Source of the DNA: Zygaena filipendulae
Lineage: Eukaryota; Arthropoda; Insecta; Lepidoptera; Zygaenidae
Assembly (NCBI GenBank): GCA_907165275.2
Contig: OU015660.1
Span: 10,356,501 to 10,420,500, forward strand
Reading direction: 5' to 3'
Length of the DNA: 64,000 bases
A model generated the notes under the pieces. The model saw only the letters and a list, made by a program, of their open reading frames with translations, was not told the origin of the DNA and did no database searches. This document shows positions 52,001 through 63,823 of the stretch, piece by piece. The position numbers and the translations under genes are program-made. Within the stretch, counting starts at the first letter, position 1; every line of letters begins with the position of its first letter.

Positions 52001-52631
52001 ATAGATTTTTATATATTATTGTAGATTAAGATATGCTATTAAACTGTAGAAATTTTTTTATTTATTAATAATCAATTAAATTCGCAGACACTATTTTTCC
52101 ACCCAACTTTACAAAACCTTGTATATCTCGGAAACTAAATGCCGAGAACTGGTATTTTTTAGCTTGAACACCCACATATTAAGTTGTGTTAACAATACAT
52201 ATATGAAAAATAGTCCTGACTAAAGAATATACTAATATTTAATATAACTTATTTCTGTACAATTAGGTACAATTAGTGTGATCGTAGTCCCAACACATTC
52301 TGACCTTTTTAGCAAACTTTGAGCAACAAGATCGTGGACATTTTTTGTCCCGCAGCTGTCTTTCTTCGTCTTGGCTACTGTTCACTGACTCGCTGTAGGC
52401 CTGCTGCAGCGATAGTTGCGTCGTAAGAGGCGGCGCCGAAGAGGTTGAGGTTTGCGGCGTTAGCGGCGCGCGCGGGCTAAGTGGCGTCGGGGGACCGTTC
52501 GGACGCTCCCGATCTATCTCGGCATCACCGCCACCGCGCTCGCTTTCCACCTCCTCACTAGTGATGATCACAGAAGGCGCACGGACACGCTTCGGATTGA
52601 AAATGGTCGGCAAGTCACCGTCCCTTGCCAT
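46056..52631 (-). CDS. SLC35F3/F4-type multi-pass transporter, nine exons
   Basis: Exons in gene order: 52631-52305, 50739-50572, 50461-50296, 49563-49385, 48761-48633, 48370-48181, 47667-47578, 47042-46913 and 46173-46056. All phases agree, giving 498 residues. The first 109 are a disordered Ser/Pro-rich cytosolic tail ending in CCSKFAKK. The rest is a drug/metabolite-transporter (EamA-like) fold of about ten membrane helices with SLC35F landmarks: APFFTAWFCTNW, TDVVALFATN, WVILHEQFVGVR, AILCDTGIALLAYMDG, AVGFFLVMFPDNW. The substrate is not established from sequence. Exon 8 can also read through its splice donor to an immediate TAA (46911-46909). The spliced GC-rich last exon instead adds a basic tail ending RSPSGRVR. 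Introns contain Helitrons and MITEs. The start MARDGDL has a good context (AAC before ATG); an earlier in-frame ATG at 52706 is possible. Confidence 0.9.
46371..46786 (+). mobile_element. Two Helitron-type elements head to tail
   Basis: The first runs about 46371-46616 and ends CGCGGGGCTCAGCTAG. The second starts immediately (TATTGTAAATGCGAAAGTGA) and ends near 46786 in AACGCGAGTATAG without its terminal hairpin. They lie in the last intron of the SLC35F-type gene, between exon 8 and the GC-rich exon 9. Confidence 0.65.
47150..47440. mobile_element. MITE of the 41478 type, SLC35F intron 7
   Basis: The left end TTTAGTCCGCTAGTTGGATA and right end GAAAAAATACTTACGTGTCT match the 41478-41800 family. 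The middle has CGACGACGACGACGTTGCGA. Confidence 0.55.
48886..49366. mobile_element. Two adjacent palindromic MITEs, SLC35F intron 4
   Basis: Copies 48886-49123 and 49124-49366 both run TAACGGCCGCACTCAG or TTTACGGCCGCACTCAG through the TTAATGTTAATTGG centre to the inverted end. They abut directly. The second ends only 18 bp from the exon 4 donor side (exon edge at 49385). Same family as 22626-22868. Confidence 0.85.
50061..51320 (-). mobile_element. Cluster of Helitron-type copies, SLC35F introns 1-2
   Basis: Minus-oriented copies at about 50061-50276 (intron 2), 50784-51076 and 51117-51320 (intron 1). The first two share AATTTTATCAAAATCCGTTC, CGGACAAACAACGTGACACG and GATTTATATATATTA with 63590-63823. 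The third ends TTTATAATATTAGT. All begin with the (CTAG)CTGTCCCCCGCG hairpin sequence. Confidence 0.65.
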
Positions 52632-55388
52632 GTTGTGTAATACACTAATTGTAAGCCAACAACGTAAACATGATTTCCAAGGATTTTCGCTACGGTCATA
52701 AAACACTCAAGTTTAAAAAAACTTAAGTTTGCGGAACAGCTGGTCAATGATCATTTCTAAAAGACATTTCATTGGACATCGGACATACTGTAGAAAAGAT
52801 TTCCTGAAAAATATTAACACCCACAAGTAAATTTATATACACATATCGTTTTTGTATTATTTAAAGTCAAGACTCGAGAATAAACGATTACAAAAGATCC
52901 AATTATTTCCAGTGCCATTGCCGTTTCATATTTCAAAAACCACTCACTACACAAATTAACTAGACTCAATGCAGAGAGAAGGTAATCACTATGGACATAT
53001 TATCCATGCTATTTGGCAGTATGGGCTATGTACTCTTAGCCTTTCCTATATAGGATGAAATATAAACGAAAATAAAAATATCTATGCTTCTGAGCTATAA
53101 GCTATACTGTTTTTTATTCTCCGTCTACGGTTTTTTCCTATGGAGGGTAGAAGCAAAGGAGGAGGACCATCTCAGTGTCCGTTGAAAGGGAGCAAATTAA
53201 GGTGGCGCCATTGTAGCATGTGGAAGAATTTTAAAAGGAGCTCCACAAACTATTGGAGTAGGAAACTAAATTAAAAAAGGAAAGAGGAATTTCCGGTTTG
53301 TTACAGCGCATTTTTATTAAATTTTTCCACTTAAAACACTTCACTCTGTTTATAACTGCTAAGTTCATATCATATCCACATCCTACAACAGCGCCATTTC
53401 GGTGAGTGTTCGAACTATAATTTACTGTTTACCACTGGACACTTTTTCAACTAATCCCCCAACCCGTAGACAGAGAATGAACTTCATTCTTCATATATAT
53501 ACACATTTAATGAACTTCATTCTTCATTTAAAATATATATATATATATATAGTGAAATTTTAACCGCACAACTGCGCCCAAACCCACTGAACGCACACCA
53601 AAAGCGAAATTAAGGTTGAACTGTTTCGAGTTACTTCCAAAAGTTCCAGTAAAGAATCGAAATGCATGTTACCGATGCATTTTAAACTGAAAAAAAAATT
53701 AGAAAAAGGAAAATATGTGTTGACTGTATGCACTTAGTTTCTTTTGCCTACTCTGAAAGGTAGGCAAAAGTTCTAAGGCGCTATTTTTGAAATATTGACA
53801 CAATTTTTTATTATAAATTTCATGCAAGTACCCTATTTCATCTTATTTCACTTTTTCCGCCCACTGTTCATCATTTAAGGCTAAGGCCACACTATGGGTG
53901 CCAAGCTTAGAGCTAAACTAGGGGCTTACTTATCTACGAGAAACACAGTAGCCACATACACTATGAACCTATTGTAAATCCGTGGGTGACACACAAGCAG
54001 TGTTGCCTATTCAAAATTTGCTCTAGGGCCGCAGTGTTGCCAACTTTATTTTCTGAGGGATCGTACAAAACACTACAAAAAAATCGTATTTCATCGTAGA
54101 TGGAGAATCTACACATTTCACCAAGAATTCTAGAAATAAAAATACGTAGTAAATTTCAATAAAACAACAGCAAAAAAAAATTAAAATGCGAAGTGAAACA
54201 GTAACTGTGAACTATTTTAATGTTTGACATGTAGATAAAATAGAATTGTACAAACTTTATCCAACGCATTTCGATGTAAATAACTTCAGAAGAAAAAATA
54301 CACCTCAATAGGGTACTTGCATGAAATTTATTATAAGAAATTGTGTCAATATTTAAAAAATAGAGCCTTAGAAAAGCGTTATCGTGAAAGATTTACTAAA
54401 AATAATCAACTTTTGATTTTGATTTTGTGAAACGGAACGTTAAAACGAAACACCAATCACAGCCACGCTTAACACAATATGTCGTCGTTTTTATTTTTTT
54501 AGGAAACATTTACCTCTTTCAGAGGAGGCAAAAGAAACTAAGTGCATACAGTCAACGCATATTTTCCATTTTCTGAAGTTTATTACTTTAAAATGCATCA
54601 GTAAGATGCATTTCGATTCTTTACTGGAACTTTTTGAAGTAACTCGACACAGTTCAACCTTAATTTCGCTTTTGGATATTGAAGTTATCTGTCTGTCAGT
54701 GTCACATGATCCTGTCAATACGACAGGGACCTTTCTATCACAGATTAATAAGGCATAATTTTGAACTAGTGACGTCATTCCGCGTTTTGGCGGTAAGGTC
54801 TAAAGTAGGAACTTTAAACGCTCTATTTATTAATTTATGCATATATTTCTTTTCTTTTTCTTGCATTGTTTAAGTAGGCCATATATCTTTAAAATAGACT
54901 GAAAAAAAAAACATCCAAGTACCCTATTGGCTGTATCACCTCTTTCTTTGCCTTCCTCATTGGGGGAAATTTTATAAAAACACTCAGTGGATAATAAACC
55001 AAAGATAATATAGATAGATTTCATGAAGAGGTTATTTTAAAATAAACGCAATTAAGTGTAAATACACATTTTTATTTCACCGTTATTTAAAAAAAAAATT
55101 CAATTGCCTCCTTTTAGTTATTTGCCGTAAAATCTTATCAAATGAAAAACAAATTAAAAAGTTAGGTAAGATGGACGCGTGAAAAGCTTCAAAGGTTTTC
55201 CGTTAGATAGAGTTAGCGTCGACCTACTTGAAGCATCCGGGAACATCGCCATAGTAGTAGACATGGCGGGTATCAACCTGGCTAAATGACGAAATAAATT
55301 TTGTTTGCTAAAGTAAGAACGTGTTGATTTCATAGAAAAAAGTACTAATACTAAAAGACTAAATAAGTAATATTGGTTTAGGACAAAA
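52632..55388. other. Divergent spacer between SLC35F-type gene and mask
   Basis: Must contain both promoters and 5'UTRs. Most of the middle is the fold-back element at 53598-54675. An (AT)n run lies near 53531-53550. The 700 bp left of the mask ATG include a GCG-rich patch at 54778-54792 (TCCGCGTTTTGGCGG), but no TATA box was assigned. Confidence 0.5.
53598..54675. mobile_element. 1.08-kb fold-back element with ~65-bp inverted ends
   Basis: The left end CCAAAAGCGAAATTAAGGTT... and right end ...AACCTTAATTTCGCTTTTGG pair for about 65 bp with few mismatches. Inner segments also pair (TGCATGAAATTTATTATAA / TTATAATAAATTTCATGCA; ACTTAGTTTCTTTTGCCT / its inverse). The interior contains the segments shared with the retroposed copy at 23956-24336. 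No ORF. Confidence 0.75.
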
Positions 55389-58300
55389 ATGCAGAATGTT
55401 GGACAGTCTGAAAACCGAAATATCGATAAGGTGAATGTGCAACTTGATGTGGTAAAATCGTCCACTCCTCATAGTTCGGCTTCGAGTCCGGCCAAATCTG
55501 AAGCGGAAACTTATTCAGAAGCCCCTGCCAAATACATGACGGACTCTTCGGAAAGCGAGGATGACTCTGTATCTGAGGTAAAACGTGTTTTGTTTTTGAT
55601 AGAGGCGGTGGCAATTGCAAAATGTGATTATCTGCACCGCTCTTCATGAGAAATAAAAGACATCTTGAACATGTCTTTCGATTTGAATTCTTTTTCTGAT
55701 TCCAACGTGCACTGCTATCATTAAATTAGCCTAAAATTTAACAGAATCGTTTTACTAGGAAAAAGTCATTCTTCAATACAGTAGTCATTAGTTGCTTGCC
55801 AAATATTCCGTAAAACGTCAGAAAGTCATAAGTACATAGTACGTACTACTGGGTAATTCATGAAATTACCTTACTCTAGCAGTAGCTAGACTATATTCAA
55901 TTGATTCTTTGTAACTTTGCGTTCCTAGCGAAATATTTTGCAGAAAGAAACCTTTCGTTGTGTATTTGGGTTATGGTTAAAGATTTGTACTATGGTGGCC
56001 ATGTTTCTTGGATCACATGCACATATTCGATGCAAAGAGGTGTTTAATTAGCGTTTGATGGGATTATTTCCGATCCAATGTGCAAATGGTATGGATTTTG
56101 AAGTTAATTCGTTACAATTGTCGAATGTCGCTGTGTGGGTTGGAGACGCGCACGTTAATCAATCTAAACACGCCTATCGCTATTCGCGCAAAAAAATAAT
56201 AGACTATGGTGAATTGCAAGGACCATTGACACTAAATATTTACATTAGAGACTGTCCCAAAGCACCACATTGTCAGTAACATACACTTTTTTCCATTGGT
56301 GTTATAGATATTGCTGGCTTGTTTGTGCCTTAGCAGGCCAGACCTGTTGGTAAGTGGAACACAAGTTACTATGAGTGCAAAGGCTTCACCAACACCCCGT
56401 TGCTGATGCAGTTTGTATACTTACAGCCTGTATAATGTGTGTGCTATGGACAAATTTAATAATTGTCAAAACCCACAGTTTTGTTTTGATGTTGAATGGT
56501 CCTTGTTATTCTAACATTTACTTGCTTTGTTTTAATCATATTATGTTTGTGAAGAGTTAATATCACAATTTTTGAACTAACTTAACTGTGTCAAGTCCAT
56601 CTATGTCTGTTCTAAATTTAGCTGGGTCAACTTTATTTAGAACAGAACCTCGGTTTTGATTTAACTAAAGCTAACCTAAAAACTATGGCTTACCCATTTT
56701 CTTCGAATAAAACATAGTATTCATTGTTTCTATTGTAATGTAATATGTACAACACAATACAATGTACTTTATTGCACCAAATGATTTTTACAATATAAAA
56801 TATAATATAAATTAATTACATGGCAAATAGGTGGCCTTATTGCTAGCAACAATTTTTTCAAGGCAACCTCGTAAATTATACGAATGACAGTAGTAGATTT
56901 AACTGATTATGGATACCTTAATTGATGTGCTATAGCTATTCCCTCCTGTTTAAACGGCATAAATTATAGGATTTTCTCAGAAACTATAATATTTTTAGCA
57001 TGAAAACCGCCCTATGTCTTATTATGTTTCTCTCGATCCCAAATTTATAATAATAATAATAATCCACTTCACAACACACAGATCTACTTGATCCTACACT
57101 AACCTATAAAACTATGTTCAGGTGATAATATGAAGTTGAGTGGTAAAAAACATATGTAGTAACATATGTATACACAAATTTTTTTACATTTTTGTTATGA
57201 TGGATTATTATGGGTCAATCAGAAAAAGTGATGTGAAGTGAAGTGATGTGTAGGGAGCATTTAGCATAAAAGTGAATGTCATCATTACGATGTTAATTCT
57301 GCATATCACTGTAATTTATTGATCATATCTGAAATTATTACAACAAAATATATTATTACCTTATAAAATAATGTAATTAAAAGTCAAATATCCATACACA
57401 AACATAATATGCTTTTGTGAGGTAAGCAGAGATATCGCCACAGATTTGTTTTTATTGGTTTTAAGTAATTCATCTAACATGTCAAGGACAATAAAGAGTA
57501 AAGACCCATTACATATTTTTGTAATGTCATAATAATGCTTAGAATTCATTTATCGATTTTAAGAAAGGTATAAGACTTGAGTGAAATTGTATACTAAAGT
57601 AGAACTGTTCTATATAAATAAATTTCACTTCAAATGAGTGGATATTTAGTTTAAAATTTTATATTTTACATATACCTACCTAACTAAAAATTTAAAAGAG
57701 TAAAAGTTCATTGAACTTAATTTTTACTAAGTTTATGATCATATCATTTAATAAAAAAAAAATATGTGTCGAATTGAGAACCTCCTTTTTGGGAAAAATA
57801 GGTAAATAGTGTGAGTTGACAACTTGTACAAAAATAAAGGTTTATAATATTTAATCGTATTTTGCTGGTAACTGAAACTTTTCTCAATGTAAGGAGGCAC
57901 TTTCTTGATTGAGTAGGCAGAGCCTGATTCAGAAGCTTTCTGACTGTAGTACACAATAACCGTGTATGGAAGTAGAATAAATCTTATGGACACGGAAGTG
58001 GAAGCCTGGTCTCTGCCTACTCCTCTAAGAGACAAGTGTGAATTGTGTGTATGTCTTGAATAATAAATATCATTTGATGTATTTGCTTGTGTCCTTGTGT
58101 GGTTCTGCAGAGCCTGTAGATTGTTGTCTGTTGAGCAGTTCACTTAATATAGTTATATTATATATTTTATTTTTGTATTACTTTTTATATGATAACTTTG
58201 CATACTATTTTATAATTATTATTTATTTGTTTGTGATTTTCCATCACTCACTATTTTCTAAAGTTGTCATTAAAAACAAATCATTGTTAAAGTCAATGAA

Positions 58301-58546
58301 AAGAAGCTTTAATTTTAAACTTCATAACAAAAAAGACACATTATTTGTTTGAATAAGATTATTAATACATATAATGACAATAAGAATGTGTAGATTGAAT
58401 GTAATGCTTTCTTTGTTTTCAGCCGGACATGGATGAAGAAAATGGTAGTGCCGACCCATCCCAATTACTTATTTCCCCTGATGACTCGGAGAGAGCTGTC
58501 GACCCTGAAATGCAAGCCAGGCTTGAGGCATTACTTGAGGCAGCAG
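55389..58546 (+). CDS. mask: Mask (ANKHD1/ANKRD17 family), first two coding exons
   Basis: Partial gene: exon 1 55389-55577 (63 codons, donor GAG|GTAAAA), exon 2 58423-58546 (acceptor TTTTCAG, donor GCAG|GTGAGT, phase 1). The 104 residues start MQNVGQSENRN and are acidic and serine-rich. They end in the family signature AVDPEMQARLEALLEAA, which in vertebrate ANKHD1 and ANKRD17 stands just before the first ankyrin block. Mask proteins carry two large ankyrin arrays and one KH RNA-binding domain. They act as cofactors of Hippo/Yorkie transcription and receptor tyrosine kinase signalling. None of those domains is in the window; no further exon was found to 64000, so intron 2 exceeds 5.4 kb. The gene is divergent from the SLC35F-type gene. 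Confidence 0.85.
55578..58422 (+). other. Mask intron 1
   Basis: 2.8 kb. Contains a truncated tRNA-SINE tail (about 57045-57110, minus) and a LINE 3'-end-like piece near 57925-58075 (GGAAGCCTGGTCTCTGCCTA region read on the minus side). An ORF of unknown meaning lies at 56055-56279. No additional mask exon recognised. Confidence 0.5.
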
Positions 58547-60726
58547 GTGAGTTTTCTAAATTAATTAATTGAAGTCCACACGCAAAATAGGCGCCCAGTC
58601 GTCGAATTGCGGAAACTGGCCCGTTTACAAATACAAAGTCCTTCTCTGTACCAACAACTTCATTCAATTTCATGATGATTGGTCCAGTAGTTGAGGTGTG
58701 AAAGCGTAACAAATAAATAAATTAACATTGACATTTATAATGGTAAAGATTGCATACTGGACATTTAGATGTGATGATGGTATACTCTAAGCCCCTAAGG
58801 TCTATGAATTTTATTTCCTTAAACTTTGCTTCAAAAAGGAGAGGAGTTGAAATAAGTGCTTGTCCACTTTTGAGCATATGGAATAATTTCTAACGAACGA
58901 ACGTAATTTCTCTTTTAATCTTTAAAGGGATGTGCAGTCAAGTGAAGTTGTTATGAAAAGTAAAAATTATATTATTTTTAAAGAAAATGTAAATTAATGC
59001 CCGCTCTCTGTTATTTTTATCAATGTTGCATAAATATTTTGTCAATTTTTGTTATGTTTTTGTTATGAAGATATCACGTCAGTCAGTCAGTCCCGCAAAA
59101 CATACATTCTGAAGTTCGATAGGTATTAATAGAGAGCCCAATCTTCAATTGATATGTTTGGAAATTTCGTGAAAATCCGTCCATTATTTAATTTGTGGTA
59201 TAACCGTATAAGATATTTTAACATTACCTACTTAATTTTGTTGTTACACTGTTACACTTTATAGTAAAATTGTTTTTGTTATTGTTTATTTTAAGTGGTG
59301 TTCAATAAAGAGTTTATTATTATTTATTATTATTAATTGGACGCAGATAAGCAATAACATGTCAACCCACAAACAGAAGTTATTGATTCAGAACGATTCA
59401 TTGAAAGTTAGAGAACGTTTTTTAATTATGTGTTTATCTTATTACATTGTTTAAATATGTCACTAAATATTGAACATAAAAAATTTGACACCAAATGACA
59501 CTATCATTTAAAAACTTTAATTTACTCAAAATTTCTCCAGTGTGGGTTAACACACTATTGCTTATCTATGTCCAATTATTGTTCGTTGCAATTTCGCGCG
59601 CGTATATTTCTTTATAAGGCATAAGTACATAAGTGTTGTATGTGTTATATTACTACATATTCAAGCTTTGTGCCTTTTATCCAAATCCGTTTTCAAACTT
59701 CTTCACTTAATTAACATATAAAAGTAGGGTTAGCCTCGAAATTTATTGAGTAACTATATCAAACTTCAAAAAAAGATTCCAATGTTGATCTTTCAAATTA
59801 TGATCTCCCAAAGTAAAAATGTGTTCTAAATTAGTATTAAAAGCAATACAATGGTGACGTAATGTCCTACAATAAATGATTGAATTTACGGAGTTCTACG
59901 AACGAAAATAACGGTTGCATTTTCAATCTTATTTCGATGACATTAGAAGCTTTGCGTGGCGTCGACGTAACAATATCGGAAGTGGGGACGTCACTGGCTG
60001 GGCAGACGCGCCGGTTGACGCCGCGCCGCGCCGCTAGTACGTAGCGTAGCGGCCAGCAGTCTTTGTCATGCGCTGTAGCGATTATAACTTATCAAAATAT
60101 CTCTATGAAAAATATTATGTAGGATTATTTTTGGAAAATACAAAATTACATCACGCCGTGTGCGTCAACTCCACCTTACTGAGCAAATTTTGTATATTGT
60201 TATGCTCATTTTCCAGTTAATTTCTGGAATTAAATACTAATACGCAATAATTTTGCTGTGTATGATATTATGTCGAATAATTTGTCGCAAGTAATTCATG
60301 TTGTGACAACAGAACAACACAGTTCCTTGGAAGTCCAAAGTATTCACTATACGTACAATATGCGCATAATTACTCTCTTATGATGAAACGGAAGAGTTGT
60401 TGCAAATTTCAGAATAAACCATCTTATCCTAAAGGACACTAAACTTAAGCTGCAGTGTAATTACACACCCTCTCACACACACTCACACACAATTCACACA
60501 TACACACAGAGAGGTTCATATTTTACATATTTCACTTATCATATATATATATCTTATTTCTACATTATTTATTTTAAAAATTTCTTTGTAATGGGACTAG
60601 TGTTATAATAATATGAATATATCTTCGGGTGTTTGAGGTTTGGGCGCTGTACGCCGTATTACAGGTATCTACACCTAGTTCGGCAACAGATAATACTAAA
60701 GTTATAGATGTACTTTGTGAAATAAA

Positions 60727-60766
<40 letters not shown>

Positions 60767-61252
60767 GTTAAAATTCTATCTTATTTCTTTTAATTTTTCA
60801 TTGGATGTACTAAACTTGTTCGATTGTTAACTAGTAAAATTTACGTTGGGTCATTTTCTAGCGCGAAATGTTAGTTTTATACGTATATTTCTTTGTACAC
60901 CGTTTGAACTCTGATTTCCGCGGCAGCTCGACGCTTGCCCCTCGCTGATATAGACCACCAACATCTGTTCACTTCACATGACTTCACGTATGCGTTCGAT
61001 GTACTTTGTTACGTTACTATATTATGGTAAACAAATTTGTATGGTTTTTTCTTGTATCTAGAAGAAAAAGTATAAAAATAATTCCATAATTTGTTATAAA
61101 ACTATGTAGGTTGGTATATGAATAGACTGATGCGTCATGATCTAACATTGGCTTTTGGAAAATTTTCTTTGTTGGCATACGAGTAAATAAGTAGGTATAT
61201 GCTGTTGCTACGTGTTCGAACTTTGGTTATTCTGATACGATTCAAATAATTT

Positions 61253-61387
61253 GTTTTCTTTTAGGACGATTCAAATATACATATTTATATTTGATTCAAA
61301 TATACATATTTATATTTGATTCAAATATACATATTTATATTTGATTCAAATATACATATTTATATTTGAATCGTCCCAAAAGAAAAC
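61253..61387. repeat. Hairpin with internal 25-bp x4 tandem repeat
   Basis: Outer inverted ends GTTTTCTTTTAGGACGATTC / GAATCGTCCCAAAAGAAAAC enclose four exact copies of a 25-bp unit (GATTCAAATATACATATTTA + TATTT) at 61268-61367. Each unit is itself nearly palindromic. Probably a small MITE with an amplified centre. Confidence 0.88.
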
Positions 61388-61707
61388 GAATATATTTTCA
61401 TTAAAATACAAGATGAAATAGACAGGAAAAGGCGGTCTTATTGCCAGAGGCAATCTTTTCAAGGTCACCTTATAGTGATTGGATATTGATTTTATTATTA
61501 AACTAATTGGATAAGTTCTGTTTCTGCATTATTTTTGTTACAAAATCGACAGAACGTTTTGTTAACATCATTGTGAAGCGTCATAAAAACCGCACTGGAT
61601 GACTTCGATAAATTTATATTAATTGCAACAACATCATTGCAACATAATATAATATACAGAAATATATTTCAATGAAAATTCCGTTACCCTAAGCTTCCTA
61701 CTTTTGA

Positions 61708-62112
61708 TTGACGCAATTTAACTGCGCAAATTTAACCGCGCGTTTTCTCAGACACTTTCTGCCCCGCACAACCACTCTGTGGAATCAGCTTACGCCGGCA
61801 GTTTTTCCGAACGGATACCACCTGGGAACCTTCAAAAAACGAGCCTTCTCCTTTCTTAAAGGCCGGCAACGCACCTGCATGCCTTCTGGTGTTGCAGATG
61901 TCTATGGGCTGCGGTAATCACTTATCATCAGTGGGGCTAAGATGCGCAACACGATCAAATTATATCGAGCCATTTTATCGATTCTCGTCGACAAAACCAT
62001 ACAATATGTCGACGAGAATCGATAAAATGGCTCGATAAAATTTTATCGTGTTGCGCATCTTAGCCCCCCAGGTGTGCCACCTGCCCGTTTGCCCCCTATT
62101 CCATAAAAAAAA
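61708..62112 (+). mobile_element. LINE 3' end interrupted by a palindromic insert
   Basis: The last codons of a LINE ORF2 are readable at 61708-61917 ([12 protein letters not shown]...[14 protein letters not shown], stop TAA). This C-terminal pattern is familiar from several non-LTR families in insects. The 3'UTR breaks at CATCAG (61931) and resumes at CAGGTGTGCCACCTGCCCG (62069), ending in A10 at 62103-62112. The clade is not assigned. Confidence 0.75.
61932..62068. mobile_element. Near-perfect 137-bp palindromic MITE
   Basis: Arms of about 60 bp: GGGGCTAAGATGCGCAACAC... to TGTCGACGAGAATCGATAAA..., with a central loop AAACCATACAATA. It is inserted in the LINE 3'UTR with CAG on both sides, a possible 3-bp target duplication. 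Confidence 0.85.
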
Positions 62113-62338
62113 AACGCAATAAATCAAGTTATAAAAAATCGTTACCACTGTAATTCGCGCTTCATGATTCGATTGAGCGATTTAATAATATATCAGAGGT
62201 TACTTTAATCTAGTATACAACGTTACGGGTACCTAGTGCCTACAAATGAACAGATATTAGGAAATAAAAGTAAATAAATTACAATTTCATACTTAATAAT
62301 AAATTAATAATAACAATTAATTAATATATCCTACTAAT

Positions 62339-62516
62339 ATTATAAATGTGAAAGTGTTGATGTTTGACTGTTTGTTACTCAATCACGCAAAAACGACCTA
62401 ACGGGTTTGGATGAAATTTGGCATGCACGTTGACAAAGGACATAGGGTACTTTTTATCCCGGAATTCCTGCGGCAACTCCGAAATTTCCGCGGGTGAAAC
62501 CGCGGGGCACAGCTAG
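62339..62516 (+). mobile_element. Non-autonomous Helitron, complete ends
   Basis: A|TCCTACTAATATTATAAATG to CAGCTAG|T, with the CGCGGGTGAAACCGCGG hairpin 11 bp before the end. 178 bp, in mask intron 2. Among the best-preserved copies here. Confidence 0.8.
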
Positions 62517-62975
62517 TATTATATTTTTTTTACTTGCAAATTTGATTTTGAATACTTATTATTAAAGTTATGTAAAAATTGTTCCAAAGAGCTATACTTA
62601 TTTAAATAAATATTGCCACTAGCCTGTATGTGTGGTAACATGTCTATAGAAGGATGATGCGTCGTTGACGTGGCTAAAATGTGACCTATTCATAACGGGT
62701 GCCATTTATTTTGATGGTGTTAAAAGCGATCGCGTATCTATTTGCCTCGAAACTGGCTAGCTCCATAAAAATTGTTTAGTGCAATGTTTTTCTAAAAAAA
62801 TACAGTCGAATTGAGAACCTCCTCCTTTTTGGGAAGTCGGTTAAAAATACGTCAATAATTCCCTAATCTTTGGTCAATAACCGAGTTGTGCGGAGCAGAG
62901 CGGAGTGATCTATCTCATTTTCACTCGTGACCATTTTGTCATTAAGCTGTAAGCACTGACATAACTTATCTAACA

Positions 62976-63182
62976 CTAGCTGTCCACCACGGTTTCACCC
63001 GCGTTAATTTCGGAGTTCCCGTGGGGATTTAGGAATAAAAAGTACCCTATGGCACTCGGGACTACCGTAGCTTCTTATAAGAGAAATAATTTTCAAAATC
63101 GATTCAGTAGATCCAGAGATTACGCCCTCCAACGACAAAAATTTACAATTCACAAACTTCACCTCTTTATAATATTAGTATA
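62976..63182 (-). mobile_element. Helitron-type copy, minus
   Basis: Starts CTAGCTGTCCACCACGGTTT, core GGAGTTCCCGTGGGGATT, ends TTTATAATATTAGTAT. Shares GATCCAGAGATTAC with 51117-51320. Confidence 0.65.
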
Positions 63183-63589
63183 TGTTATAAATAACTTAAC
63201 TACCTCTTTTTATTGTAATATCATTGCACTCTCGTGTCTTATACCAAGCGATCGTATGACAAGAATATCGCAACACTAGCACTAATATCACAAGATGTAG
63301 GTACTTACTGTTCTGGAAATCTATGACCAAAGGTGAATGCATCAGAGAGAAAGACAAAGATAATTGTATCTACCTAATATGAGTCGTCGACATTTTTGTC
63401 CCTTATGCACTACTATTCGCTTGGTTTTAAATTTTGGCAGTAAGATTCCAGTTCTTAATCATTAAATAAAATGACTGGTTTGTTACTAAGCAAAATATTG
63501 CAGTCTCTATAGTTATTATAAATACAACAAGCGAAGGTTTCTGCCTACCCCGCGGTAAATGTAGTACCTACTCGAATTTACATTTAATA

Positions 63590-63823
63590 CTAGCTGTACC
63601 CCGCGATTTCATCCGCGGTAATTTCGGAGTTCCCGCGGAGGTTGTGGGAAAAAAGTACTCTATGTCCTTCAGTTCCCGAAGGAATTCCAACGATAAAAAC
63701 TATCCTATCTTTTAAGTTGGACCATATTATAAATGGTTGCAAAATTTTATCAAAATCCGTTAAGTAGTTTCGGAGTCCATCGCGGACAAACAACGTGACA
63801 CGTGATTTATATATATTAGATGA
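63590..63823 (-). mobile_element. Helitron-type copy, minus, second subtype
   Basis: Starts CTAGCTGTACCCCGCGATTT, contains CAAAATTTTATCAAAATCCG and CGGACAAACAACGTGACACG, and ends TGATTTATATATATTAGA. Same subtype as 50061-50276 and 50784-51076. Confidence 0.65.

Noticed and set aside
57744..58143. Minus-strand ORFs of 70-131 codons in mask intron 1
   Set aside because: They overlap LINE 3'-end-like repeat sequence and have no recognised domain.
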